DNA of 64,000 nt, taken from assembly GCF_002742625.1 (NCBI RefSeq), contig NZ_PEBF01000001.1, forward strand, positions 992,001 to 1,056,000, given 5' to 3'. A model generated the notes under the pieces. The model was not told the origin of the DNA, ran no database searches, and was given only the letters and a program-made list of their open reading frames with translations. This document shows positions 25,302 through 33,960 of this stretch, piece by piece (position 1 is the stretch's first letter; each line of letters begins with the position of its first letter). This stretch comes from Caulobacter sp. FWC2 (lineage in GTDB: Bacteria; Pseudomonadota; Alphaproteobacteria; Caulobacterales; Caulobacteraceae). The position numbers were made by a program, and so were the translations under genes.

Positions 25302-25927
25302 TGCGCGTGCTTCCGGAAGGGCTGGACGAGGCCCGCCTGTGCCGCGCCTGGATCGTGATCCGGCGCGACGGGGTGAGGCTGGGCTTCACCGATCACGACC
25401 GCGACCTGGTGGTCGACGGCGTCACCTGCCGGGCCAGCGGCGGCTGGAGCCCCGGCGCGCGCGACGCGGCCGCCGGCTACGCGGCCGGCCAGGGCGCGGC
25501 GCTGGGCGTGCTGGACGACGCGGGGATCACCGAGGCCGACCTGGCGGCGGGACTCTATGACGGCGCGCGGGTCGCCGAACTGCGCGTCGACTGGAGCGCG
25601 CCGGGGCGTCTGGTGCGGCTGTGGACGGCGACGATCACGGCGGTCAGCCGCGAGGGCGAGGCGTTCAAGGCGACCCTGGCCGGTCCGCTGGCCGCGCTGG
25701 ACCGGATGGCGGGGCGAACCTTCACGCGGCTCTGCGACGCCCGGCTCGGTGATGCGCGCTGCGGGATCGCCGCGCCGGCCGGAGCGACCTGCGACAAGCG
25801 CTGGGCGACGTGTGTCCGGACCTTCGGCAATGGCGCGAACTTCCGAGGCTTCCCGACCGCGCCGGGCGAGGACTTCCTGACGCTGTATCCGGTCGAGGGC
25901 GAGCGGAATGACGGGGGGAGGCGGTGA
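25301..25927 (+). CDS. GTA hub protein (DUF2163, gp13), apparently missing its middle domain
   Basis: This protein is 208 residues, versus about 290 in the family. The N-terminal domain is intact: RLCRAWIVIRRDGVRLGFTD, HDRDLVVDGVTCRASGG, LYDGARVAELRVDWSAPGRL. The C-terminal ATCVRTFGNGANFRGFPTAP is also intact. Between RLCDARLGDARCGI and CDKRWATC only about ten residues remain, where relatives carry roughly 75-80. The Cys residues linked to the iron-sulphur cluster reported for the Rhodobacter GTA hub still appear (four Cys in about 30 residues). The stop overlaps the next GTG (GTGA). Confidence 0.87.
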   Translation: MRVLPEGLDEARLCRAWIVIRRDGVRLGFTDHDRDLVVDGVTCRASGGWSPGARDAAAGYAAGQGAALGVLDDAGITEADLAAGLYDGARVAELRVDWSAPGRLVRLWTATITAVSREGEAFKATLAGPLAALDRMAGRTFTRLCDARLGDARCGIAAPAGATCDKRWATCVRTFGNGANFRGFPTAPGEDFLTLYPVEGERNDGGRR

Positions 25928-26499
25928 GTGCGCCGCCAAGCTGCTCCCCCGCGATGCGGGGGAGCTGTCGCCCCCGGGACCGACCGAAGGTCGGCCCGAG
26001 GATAAACTCCGCGACTGAGGGGGCGAGCTGGACGCAAGTCGCACTAGCCCCCTCCGGCCCTCTGGGCCACCTCCCCCGCATCGCGGGGGAGGATCTGGTT
26101 GCACACGCCCGCCTCTGGCTCGGCACGCCCTACCGCCACCAGACCTCGACCCTTCACGCCGGCTGCGACTGCCTGGGCCTGGTGCGTGGCGTCTGGCGCG
26201 CCCTGCATGGGACCGAGCCCGAACCGCCGCCGCCCTATCGTCCCGACTGGGCCGAGACCGGCGGGCGCGAGCTGCTGCTCGAGGCCTTCGCCCGCTGGCT
26301 CATCCCCATCGACGCTCCAATCCCCGGCGACGTCCTGGTCTTCCGCATGGCCCCCGGCGCGGTCGCCAAGCACTGCGCGATCCAGTCCGCGCCCGACCGC
26401 ATGATCCACGCCTACTGGGGCCGGGCCTGCGTCGAGAGCGCGCTAGGCCGCTGGTGGCGCGAGCGCCTCGTGGCGGCGTTCCGCTTCCCCCAAATCTGA
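25924..26499 (+). CDS. GTA NlpC/P60 peptidase (gp14) with an in-frame palindromic element
   Basis: This is a cell-wall peptidase of the tail tip. The core is ARLWLGTPYRHQTSTLHAGC then DCLGLVRGVWRALHG, where the Cys in GCDCLGLV is the nucleophile, KHCAIQSAPDRMIHAYWG supplies the His, and WRERLVAAFRFPQI closes the fold. The gene starts at GTG 25924 coupled to gp13 (GTGA), as usual. From about residue 7 to 57 the protein is read from a palindromic element (SGPLGHLPRIAGED and similar), and the frame stays open across it. A new start at CTG 26095 is possible but weak. Confidence 0.82.
   Translation: MSAPPSCSPAMRGSCRPRDRPKVGPRINSATEGASWTQVALAPSGPLGHLPRIAGEDLVAHARLWLGTPYRHQTSTLHAGCDCLGLVRGVWRALHGTEPEPPPPYRPDWAETGGRELLLEAFARWLIPIDAPIPGDVLVFRMAPGAVAKHCAIQSAPDRMIHAYWGRACVESALGRWWRERLVAAFRFPQI
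25941..26096. repeat. Palindromic element (type A, long form) inside gp14
   Basis: ctgctcccccgcgatgcggg and gagctgtcgcc open the left arm; gactgagggggcgagc and agccccctccggccctctgg then gggggaggatct form the rest. An extra hairpin segment, gggaccgaccgaaggtcggc, is present relative to the 120-bp copies. By these boundaries it is 156 bp, exactly 52 codons, and has no stop codon in the gp14 frame. Confidence 0.85.
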
Positions 26500-26509
26500 A
26501 GGAGGCCGC

Positions 26510-29500
26510 ATGGCCCAGGTGATCCTCTCCAGCGTCGGCGCGGCGATCGGCGGTCCTCTGGGGGCCGTGGCGGGCGCGGCGCTGGGCGCGATGGTCGACC
26601 AGGCGGCGATCAATGCGCTCAGTCCCACGCGTCAGGTCGGGCCGCGCATTCCCGAACTGCGCCTGACCGGCGCGGCCGAGGGCGCGGCGCTGCCGTGCGT
26701 GTTCGGCCGCGCGCGGGTGGGCGGGCAGGTGATCTGGGCCGCCCGCTTCCGCGAGAAGCGGGTCGAGGGCCGCGTCGGCGGCTCCAAAGGCCAGAAGACG
26801 GCCAGCTACGCCTACAGCCTCTCCTTTGCGGTGGCCGTTGCCGAGGGGCCGATCGACGGCCTGGGCCGCGTGTGGGCCGACGGCAAGGTCATGGACATGA
26901 CCGGCGTGACGATGCGCCTGCATCGCGGGACCGAGGATCAGGAGCCCGACCCGCTGATCGCCGCCGTGGAAGGCGAGGCCCCAGCCTATCGCGGCGTGGC
27001 CTATGTGGTGTTCGAAGACCTGGCTCTGGACGCGTTCGGCAATCGCCCGCCGCAGCTCTCGTTCGAGGTTTTCCGCCGGCCGCGCGCGCCAGGGACCGTG
27101 GGCTTGGAAGAGCGGCTGAAGGGCGTGTGCCTGATCCCCGGCGCCGGCGAGTTCGTCTACGCCACCGAGGCCGTCTTGCGCCGCGACGGCCTGACCCGCA
27201 CGGCCTCCGAGAGCGTCCACAACGCCGAGGGGCGGCCGGACCTGGTGGTGGCGCTGGACCAGCTGCAGGCCCAACTGCCGGCCGTCGATCATGTCACCCT
27301 GGTCGTCGCCTGGTTCGGGACCGACCTGAACTGCGGCCTGTGCGAGATCCGTCCCGGGGTCGAGCAGGCGGCTAAGGACACCCTGCCGATCACCTGGAGC
27401 GTGGCGGGCGTCGATCGCGGCGGCGCGCATCTGATCTCGCTGAAGGACGGCGCCCCGGCCTACGGCGGCACGCCGGCCGACGCGGTGGTGCTGCAGGCCA
27501 TCGCCGAGCTGAAGCGGCGCGGGCTGAAGGTGACGCTGTATCCGTTCATTCTGATGGACGCCCCGACCTATCCCTGGCGCGGCCGGATCACCTGCGAGGC
27601 CGGAGCCGACGGGACGGCGGCGGCGACCAGCCAGGTGAACGCCTTTTTCGACGGGGAGTGGGGCTTCCGGCGGATGGTGCTGCATCAGGCGTCGCTGGCC
27701 GCACAAGCCGGCGGCGTCGACGGCTTCATCCTCGGCTCGGAGCTGCTCGGCCTGACCACCGTGCGCGGCGCGGGCGGGACCTATCCGGCGGTCGCGAAGC
27801 TGAAGAGCCTGGCCGCCGAGGTCCGCGCGGTGGTGGGGCCTGCGACCAAGCTGGGCTATGCGGCCGACTGGAGCGAATATTTCGGCCACCAGCCGGGCGG
27901 GGGCCACGCGGTCTTCCATCTGGACCCGCTGTGGGCCGATGCGAACATCGATTTCGTCGGCGTCGACTGGTATCCGCCCGTCACCGACTGGCGCGAGGGC
28001 GAGGTCCATCTCGACGCGGACGCCGGGTTCCTGGGCTCGCGCGATCCGGCCTATCTGCGGGCCGGGCTGACGGGGGGCGAGGGCTTCGACTGGTACTACG
28101 CCAGCCCCGCCGATCGCGACGCGCAGGTGCGCACCCCGATCACCGACGGGGCCCATGGCGAGCCCTGGATCTGGCGGGCCAAGGACCTCAAGTCGTGGTG
28201 GAGCAACCCGCATCACGACCGCCCGGGCGGCGTGCGCGCGGCGACGCCGACGGCCTGGGTCCCGATGTCCAAGCCGATCCGCCTGACCGAGTTCGGCTGT
28301 CCGGCCGTCGACAAGGGCGCCAACGCCCCCAACCTGTTCGTCGATCCGAAAAGCGCCGAGAGCGGCCTGCCGCCCTATTCGACCGGCGAGCGCGACGACT
28401 TCGGCCAGCGGCGCTATCTGGAAACCGTGCTGGCCTGGCTGGAGGAGCCCGCCGCCAATCCGGTCTCGCCGCTGTATGGCGGGCCGATGATCGAGAGCGC
28501 CAGCGCCTGGTGCTGGGACGCGCGGCCGTTCCCCGACTTCCCCGCCCGCTCGGACGTGTGGAGCGACGGCGAAAACTGGACCCTGGGCCACTGGCTGACC
28601 GGCCGGGCCGGCATCGCGCCGCTGCCGGAGCTGATCGAGGCCCTGGGCGCGCGGGCCGGCGTGGCGATCGATCCGGGCGAAGCGGGCGGCAGCGTCGGCG
28701 GCTATGTCGTCGACCGGCCGATGCGGCTGCGCGACGCGCTGGCGCCCCTGACCGAGGCCTTCGCCCTGGATCCGGTCGAGCGCGGCGATCACGTGAAGAT
28801 GCTGGCCCGCGCGGGCCGCGCTGTCGGGGCGCTGGCGCAGGACGACCTGGCCCTACCCGACGACGCGCCGGCCGAGACGCAGACCCGCACGCTCGACCCC
28901 GCCGCCGAGACCCTGCGCCTGCGGTTCCTGGACGCCGCCCGCGACTATCAGGTCGGGGCGCTGATCGTTCGCCGCGAGGCGGGGCAGGGGACTCGCGACG
29001 CCGACGCTCCGATCGTGCTGGCGGCCTCCGAAGCCGAGGCCGTCGCCCACCGGATGCTGGCCGCCGACGCGGCGGCGCGCAGGTCGCGGATTGTCCACTT
29101 GTCGCCCTCGGCGGGCCTGCGCTTCGAAGCTGGCGACCGTCTCGCCCTGGACGGCGCGACCTGGCGCATCCAGCGGCTGGACCTCGACGAGCGGCCCCGC
29201 GCTACCCTGGTTCCGACCTTGGCCGAGGTCGGCGTCAGCGGTCGCGTGGACTGGACGCCGGCCCCGCCGCGCGAGCCGCCGGCGCCGCCCGTGCTCCATG
29301 TGCTGGACCTGCCCAGCGACGGGAGCGACGACGGGCGGCCCCGCGTCGCGGCGGCGGCCGAACCCTGGCGGCCGCTGGAAGTCCATGCCGGCGCCTCGGC
29401 GGCCCTGCTGAGCGTTCGCGCGCGCCTGATCGCGCCGGCCACCCTGGGCCAGACACTGGAGGCCCTGGCGCCGGCCTCGCCCCATCGCCTGGACCGCGCG

Positions 29501-30193
29501 GCGACCCTGACCGTGCGCATGGAGGGCAGGAACCTGTCCTCAGCGCCGCTGGCCGCCGTCCTGGCCGGCGACAACGCCCTGGCGATCCGCGCGCCGTCGG
29601 GCGACTGGGAGGTCATCGGCTTCCAGGCCGCCGCGCTGATCGCGCCGGATATCTGGCGGCTTTCGGGCCTGCTGCGCGGTCAGCGTGACGGCGTCGTCGG
29701 CCCGGCGACCGTCCCAGCCGGCGCGCCGGTGGTGTTGCTGGACGCGGCGGTGGTCCCGATGGAGGTCGCCGCGTTCGAGCGTGGTATCCCGCTGGTGGTG
29801 CGCGCCGCGCCGGCTGGCGGGCCGCCTTCGGGCGCGGCGATGAGCGAGCTCACGACGACCTGGAGCGCCCGCGCCTTGCGACCGCTGGCGCCGGCGCACC
29901 TGCGCGCGCGCTGGATCGGCGACGATTTCCGCGTCAGCTGGATCCGCCGGACCCGCGTCGGCGGCGACGTCTGGGACGGTGAGGTTCCCCTGGAGGCCGG
30001 GGCCGAGCGTTTCCGCGTCCGGGTGCTGGACGGCGCGGCCGTGCTGCTGGAGGTCGAGATGGCGGGGCCGGCGTTCGTCTACCCGGCGGCCTCGCGCGCG
30101 GTCCATGCGCCGTCGCCGGATGCGCGGATCGAGGTCGCCCAAGGCTCCGCCCTCTATGGCTGGGGCGCGCCAGCGACAACAGGGTTGTGGTAA
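26510..30193 (+). CDS. GTA gp15 megatron: tail tip / host specificity protein with TIM-barrel-like domain
   Basis: This 1,227-residue protein begins QVILSSVGAAIGGPLGAVAG, then LPCVFGRARVGGQVIWAARF, as in phage tail-tip proteins. The middle holds the GTA TIM-barrel-like domain (VDGFILGSELLGLTTVRGAG, KLGYAADWSEYFGHQPGGGH, KPIRLTEFGCPAVDKGANAP). The C-terminal half carries the beta-rich tail-fold modules. Length is normal. AAGGAGG precedes the ATG. It is the last gene of the cluster. No separate host-range fibre genes follow; in other GTAs these are encoded elsewhere. Confidence 0.93.
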   Translation: MAQVILSSVGAAIGGPLGAVAGAALGAMVDQAAINALSPTRQVGPRIPELRLTGAAEGAALPCVFGRARVGGQVIWAARFREKRVEGRVGGSKGQKTASYAYSLSFAVAVAEGPIDGLGRVWADGKVMDMTGVTMRLHRGTEDQEPDPLIAAVEGEAPAYRGVAYVVFEDLALDAFGNRPPQLSFEVFRRPRAPGTVGLEERLKGVCLIPGAGEFVYATEAVLRRDGLTRTASESVHNAEGRPDLVVALDQLQAQLPAVDHVTLVVAWFGTDLNCGLCEIRPGVEQAAKDTLPITWSVAGVDRGGAHLISLKDGAPAYGGTPADAVVLQAIAELKRRGLKVTLYPFILMDAPTYPWRGRITCEAGADGTAAATSQVNAFFDGEWGFRRMVLHQASLAAQAGGVDGFILGSELLGLTTVRGAGGTYPAVAKLKSLAAEVRAVVGPATKLGYAADWSEYFGHQPGGGHAVFHLDPLWADANIDFVGVDWYPPVTDWREGEVHLDADAGFLGSRDPAYLRAGLTGGEGFDWYYASPADRDAQVRTPITDGAHGEPWIWRAKDLKSWWSNPHHDRPGGVRAATPTAWVPMSKPIRLTEFGCPAVDKGANAPNLFVDPKSAESGLPPYSTGERDDFGQRRYLETVLAWLEEPAANPVSPLYGGPMIESASAWCWDARPFPDFPARSDVWSDGENWTLGHWLTGRAGIAPLPELIEALGARAGVAIDPGEAGGSVGGYVVDRPMRLRDALAPLTEAFALDPVERGDHVKMLARAGRAVGALAQDDLALPDDAPAETQTRTLDPAAETLRLRFLDAARDYQVGALIVRREAGQGTRDADAPIVLAASEAEAVAHRMLAADAAARRSRIVHLSPSAGLRFEAGDRLALDGATWRIQRLDLDERPRATLVPTLAEVGVSGRVDWTPAPPREPPAPPVLHVLDLPSDGSDDGRPRVAAAAEPWRPLEVHAGASAALLSVRARLIAPATLGQTLEALAPASPHRLDRAATLTVRMEGRNLSSAPLAAVLAGDNALAIRAPSGDWEVIGFQAAALIAPDIWRLSGLLRGQRDGVVGPATVPAGAPVVLLDAAVVPMEVAAFERGIPLVVRAAPAGGPPSGAAMSELTTTWSARALRPLAPAHLRARWIGDDFRVSWIRRTRVGGDVWDGEVPLEAGAERFRVRVLDGAAVLLEVEMAGPAFVYPAASRAVHAPSPDARIEVAQGSALYGWGAPATTGLW

Positions 30194-30280
30194 ATTAGCC
30201 ACATCGGGACTTGCGCAGCGCGCTGGACGTTCTAGATGGAGGGCGTTACCCCAACCCACCGACTTCTCAGAGGACCTTCC

Positions 30281-31222
30281 TTGGCGCGCGACCCCTATCA
30301 GGAACTCGGCGTTTCCCGCACCGCGACCGCGGACGAGATCCGCAAGGCGTTCCGCAAGCTCGCCAAGGCCCACCATCCGGACGCCAATCCGGGGGACAAG
30401 AAGGCGGAAGAGAAGTTCAAGACGGTCAGCGCCGCCTTCGACATCGTCGGCGACCCCGAGAAGCGCAAGAAGTTCGACCTGGGCCAGATCGACGCCGATG
30501 GTCGCGAGACCGCGCGCGGCTTCGGCGGCCAGCCGGGCAACGGTCCGTTCAACGCCGGCGGCTTCGGTCGCGGCGGCTTCCACCGCGACGAGGGCCCGGA
30601 GATCGATCTCTCGGACCTGTTCGGCGGCATGTTCGGCGGCGCCCAGGCCGGTGGACGCGGTCCGTTCGGCGGCGGCGGCCAGCCCGGCGGCGGCTTCTCG
30701 GCCAAGGGCGCCGACATCAAGGCCCGCCTCGACATCGACCTGGAAGACGCCATCCAGGGCGGCAAGAAGCGCGTGGCCTTCTCGGACGGCCGCACGATCG
30801 ACGTCACCATCCCGACCGGCGCTCATGAAGGCCAGACCCTGCGCCTGAAGGGGCAGGGCAATCCCGGGCGCGGCGGTCAGGGCGACGCCCTGATCGAGCT
30901 GTCGATCAAGCCGCACCCGATCTATCGCCGTGAGGGCGACGCCCTGGTCATGGACCTGCCGATCTCGATCCCCGACGCGGTGCTGGGCGGCAAGGTCGAG
31001 GCCCCGACGCCCGACGGCAATGTGATGCTGAACGTCCCCAAGGGGTCCAACAGCGGCCAGACGCTTCGCTTGAAGGGCAGGGGCATGCCCGACGCCAAGG
31101 GCAAGCGCGGCGATCTGCTGGCCAAGCTGGTGGTGACCCTGCCGGAAACGGTCGACCCGGACCTGGAAAAGTTCGCCGAAGCCTGGCGAGATCAAAAGCC
31201 CTACACGCCGAAGCGGAAGTAG
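30281..31222 (+). CDS. DnaJ-domain protein, CbpA type
   Basis: This 313-residue co-chaperone has the J domain RDPYQELGVSRTATADEIRK, AFRKLAKAHHPDANPGDKKA with the HPD motif, then a Gly/Phe-rich linker (about residues 85-145). The DnaJ C-terminal domains follow (ADIKARLDIDLEDAIQGGKK, VTIPTGAHEGQTLRLKGQG). There is no zinc-finger CXXCXGXG region, so it is a class II (CbpA-like) protein. The start is probably TTG 30281 with GAGGA upstream; ATG 30236 would add 15 unlike residues. It should stimulate DnaK. Confidence 0.9.
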   Translation: MARDPYQELGVSRTATADEIRKAFRKLAKAHHPDANPGDKKAEEKFKTVSAAFDIVGDPEKRKKFDLGQIDADGRETARGFGGQPGNGPFNAGGFGRGGFHRDEGPEIDLSDLFGGMFGGAQAGGRGPFGGGGQPGGGFSAKGADIKARLDIDLEDAIQGGKKRVAFSDGRTIDVTIPTGAHEGQTLRLKGQGNPGRGGQGDALIELSIKPHPIYRREGDALVMDLPISIPDAVLGGKVEAPTPDGNVMLNVPKGSNSGQTLRLKGRGMPDAKGKRGDLLAKLVVTLPETVDPDLEKFAEAWRDQKPYTPKRK

Positions 31223-31358
31223 GGCGGTCGCCTGAACTCCGCTCACCCGAAAGGGGAGGAGAGGCGCAAAGCTTCTCCGGCCGTGACAGAACGTCGCGGC
31301 CCGTTCATAACCCGCACGTTCAGTCTCCATTCAGCCGCGATCCTTTAGACCGGAGAGC

Positions 31359-31676
31359 ATGAAAACGATCCGCGCCATCATCGTCGCCGCCGCGCTGGCC
31401 GCAGCCCTTCCGGGCGCGGCCTCGGCGCAGCATCGTCCTGACTCGCTGGGCGCCGACTGGCGCGCGCAGTCGGACCAGGCGCGGGGCGGCGTGCAGTCGG
31501 GTCAGCTGGTGCCGCTGTCGCGGGTGATCGACATGATCGGCCGCCGCGTGCCGGGCCGCGTGCTGGACGCCGGCCTCGAAGGCTCGAACTATCGCGTGCG
31601 CTGGGCCGCCGCCGACGGCCGCCGCATCGATTTCATCGTCGACGCGCGGACCGGGCAGATCATCAGCGGCGGCTAA
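31359..31676 (+). CDS. Small exported PepSY-like protein
   Basis: This 105-residue protein has a signal peptide (IRAIIVAAALAAALPGAASA) and a C-terminal domain SQLVPLSRVIDMIGRR-like in type: QLVPLSRVIDMIGRRVPGRV, GSNYRVRWAAADGRRIDFIV, DARTGQIISGG. That is a PepSY pattern. Such proteins often sit beside PhoP/PhoQ-type pairs, as here, and may modulate the kinase in the periplasm (inference). It lies nine bases before the response regulator gene. Confidence 0.83.
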   Translation: MKTIRAIIVAAALAAALPGAASAQHRPDSLGADWRAQSDQARGGVQSGQLVPLSRVIDMIGRRVPGRVLDAGLEGSNYRVRWAAADGRRIDFIVDARTGQIISGG

Positions 31677-31685
31677 GGAGTCTTC

Positions 31686-32363
31686 ATGCGTATCCTGCTC
31701 GTCGAGGACGATCCCGACCTGTCGCGTCAGCTGAAGCTGACCCTGGGCGACGCCGGCTATGCCGTCGACCACGCCCCGGACGGCGAGGAAGCCCAGTTCC
31801 TGGGCGAGACCGAGCCCTATGACGCGGTGATCCTCGACCTGGGCCTGCCCAAGGTGGACGGCGTGTCGGTGCTGGAGCGCTGGCGCCGGGGCAATGTCGC
31901 CACGCCCGTGCTGATCCTGACCGCGCGCGGCGCCTGGAGCGACAAGGTCGCCGGCTTCGACGCCGGGGCCGACGACTACCTGGCCAAGCCGTTCCACACC
32001 GAGGAACTGCTGGCCCGCCTGCGCGCCCTGCTGCGCCGCTCGGCCGGCCATGCCGCGCCCTCGCTCTCCTGCGGCGCATTGCGCCTGGACCCTCGCGCCG
32101 CGCGGGCCAGCGTCAATGGCGAGCCGCTGCGCCTGACCTCGCTGGAATACCGCCTGCTGCACTACATGATGATGCACCAGGGGCGGGTGATCGGCCGCAC
32201 CGAGCTGGTCGAGCACCTGTACGACCAGGACTTCGACCGCGACTCAAACACCATCGAGGTGTTCATTGGCCGTCTTCGCAAGAAGCTGGGCGCCGACCGC
32301 ATCGAGACCGTTAGAGGCCTGGGCTATCGCCTGACGCCGCTGGCAGGCGAAGAGGCAGTCTAG
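31686..32363 (+). CDS. OmpR/PhoP-type response regulator
   Basis: This 225-residue protein has a receiver domain (RILLVEDDPDLSRQLKLTLG, AVILDLGLPKVDG, LTARGAW, DYLAKPFHTEELLARLRALL) and a winged helix (LRLTSLEYRLLHYMMMHQGR, SNTIEVFIGRLRKKLGADRI, TVRGLGYRL). AAGGAG precedes the ATG. It is followed after four bases by its kinase. The sequence type is PhoP-like, but the signal and regulon are not visible here. Confidence 0.93.
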   Translation: MRILLVEDDPDLSRQLKLTLGDAGYAVDHAPDGEEAQFLGETEPYDAVILDLGLPKVDGVSVLERWRRGNVATPVLILTARGAWSDKVAGFDAGADDYLAKPFHTEELLARLRALLRRSAGHAAPSLSCGALRLDPRAARASVNGEPLRLTSLEYRLLHYMMMHQGRVIGRTELVEHLYDQDFDRDSNTIEVFIGRLRKKLGADRIETVRGLGYRLTPLAGEEAV

Positions 32364-32367
32364 GCCT

Positions 32368-33759
32368 TTGCTGGACCTGCGCCGTCGCTCGCTGGTCCGC
32401 CGCCTGGTCCTGATCGCCGGGATCTGGACCCTGCTGGTCGTGCTGATCGCCGGGGTGTTCCTGACCGCCCAGTTCCGCAGCGCCGCCATCCGGCGCTTCG
32501 ACCAGTCTCTGGCCGTGCTGACCGACGACCTCTATGCCGGCTCGACTGTCGAGGAGGGCCAGCTGCGCGCGCCGGTGCTGACCGACATCCGCGCCACCCG
32601 CGCCTATTCCGGCCGCTACTGGGTGATCCTGGACAAGTCGCCGGAAGGGGCGATGCGGCCGGTCGAGCGTTCGCGCTCGCTGTTCGACAGCGACCTGATG
32701 CTGTCGTCCAAGCAGATCGACCAGCTGGACGCCGCCCCGGGCCAGACCCAGTACTTCAACATGCGCGGCCCGCAGGACAAGCCGCTGCGGGCGGCCGCCA
32801 TCCTGGCCCGCCTGCCGGGCTATGCCGACCCGGTGGTGTTCCTGGCCGCCGAGGACCGGACCCCGATCGACGCCGACGCCGACCGCTTCGCCGGGGTCAC
32901 CGCCATCGCCCTGGCGATCCTGGCCGGCGGCCTGATCCTGGCCACGGTGGTGCAGGTGCGCTTTGGCCTGCAGCCTTTGTTCCGCCTGCGCCGCGAGGTG
33001 GCCTCGGTGCGCCGCGGCAAGTCCGAGCGGCTGGCCGACGACTATCCCGAGGAGCTGGAGCCGCTGTCTCGTGAACTGAACGCCCTGCTGGCCCATAACC
33101 AGGAAGTCGTCGAGCGCCAGCGCACCCACGTCGGCAACCTGGCCCACGCCCTGAAGACGCCGCTGTCAGTCATGCTGACCGAGGCCTCCCAGCAGCCGGG
33201 CCAACTGGCCGAGGTGGTCGAGCGCCAGGCCCAGACGATGCGCGAGCAGGTCGATCACCATCTGCGCCGGGCCCGCGCCGCCGCCCGCTCCCAGACCTCG
33301 GGCGAACGCACGCCGGTCGAGCCGATCCTGGACGAACTGGCCGTCACCCTGGAGCGGATCTTCCAGGACAAGTCGGAGGGGCGGGGGATCGAGATCGACT
33401 GGCGCTGCCCCGAGGACCTCTGCTTCCAGGGCGAGAAGCAGGACTTCATGGAACTGGCCGGCAACGTCATGGAAAACGCCGGCAAGTGGTGCCGGGGCAA
33501 GATCCGCGCCGAGGCGACGCCGTCGGGCGAGGCGCGGATGCTGCTGACCGTCGACGATGACGGTCCGGGCCTGCCGCCAGAGGAGCGCGCCCAGGCCCTC
33601 AAGCGGGGGCAGAGGCTGGACGAAAACGCCCCGGGGTCGGGTCTGGGCCTGTCGATTGTCGACGAATTGACCCGGGCCTATGGCGGATCGGTGCAGCTTG
33701 GTGAATCGCCGATGGGCGGATTGCGCGTAACGCTGGATCTGCCGCGGGCTGAAGCCTAA
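32368..33759 (+). CDS. PhoQ-like sensor histidine kinase
   Basis: This 463-residue kinase starts at TTG 32368 (LDLRRRSLVRRLVLIAGIWT). It has two membrane helices with a periplasmic domain of about 145 residues between them. A HAMP-like linker follows, then the His box RTHVGNLAHALKTPLSVMLT and the ATPase motifs GNVMENAGKWC, DDDGPGLPPEER and SGLGLSIVDELTRAYGG. It is encoded together with the regulator upstream and the PepSY-like gene. Confidence 0.91.
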   Translation: MLDLRRRSLVRRLVLIAGIWTLLVVLIAGVFLTAQFRSAAIRRFDQSLAVLTDDLYAGSTVEEGQLRAPVLTDIRATRAYSGRYWVILDKSPEGAMRPVERSRSLFDSDLMLSSKQIDQLDAAPGQTQYFNMRGPQDKPLRAAAILARLPGYADPVVFLAAEDRTPIDADADRFAGVTAIALAILAGGLILATVVQVRFGLQPLFRLRREVASVRRGKSERLADDYPEELEPLSRELNALLAHNQEVVERQRTHVGNLAHALKTPLSVMLTEASQQPGQLAEVVERQAQTMREQVDHHLRRARAAARSQTSGERTPVEPILDELAVTLERIFQDKSEGRGIEIDWRCPEDLCFQGEKQDFMELAGNVMENAGKWCRGKIRAEATPSGEARMLLTVDDDGPGLPPEERAQALKRGQRLDENAPGSGLGLSIVDELTRAYGGSVQLGESPMGGLRVTLDLPRAEA

Positions 33760-33960
33760 CTTCCGGTTGTTCTCAATTGTTACGGGGCAGGCTTTGTCGC
33801 ACCAATGATACCGGTGACTTAAACTTCTGGTAGATAAAGGCTTTCCAACCGCGGCATCTGGATGCGGTCCGCGTGAATTTTACGCGATTTCGGAAATCCT
33901 TAACCTCGTTCCGAACATGGTTGACGCCTGTCGGAATCGGTTGCGCCGACACGGGGGACC

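Larger units (their letters stand above)
16306..30193 (+). other. Gene transfer agent (GTA) structural gene cluster
   Basis: The order is small packaging protein, TerL, portal, small membrane protein, prohead protease, capsid, connector, tail terminator (DUF3168), tail tube, gp10, chaperone, very short tape measure, DUF2460, DUF2163, NlpC/P60 and a 1,227-residue gp15. This is the alphaproteobacterial GTA head-tail module known from Rhodobacter and Caulobacter. No integrase, repressor or replication gene is present. The cluster is broken up by several palindromic elements, a DUF559 unit and an antisense DUF805 gene. I could not find a gene for the stopper protein (gp7). Confidence 0.93.

Noticed and set aside
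26300..28792. 830-residue minus-strand frame
   Set aside because: It lies opposite the GTA gp15 gene and has shadow-frame composition with no domain.
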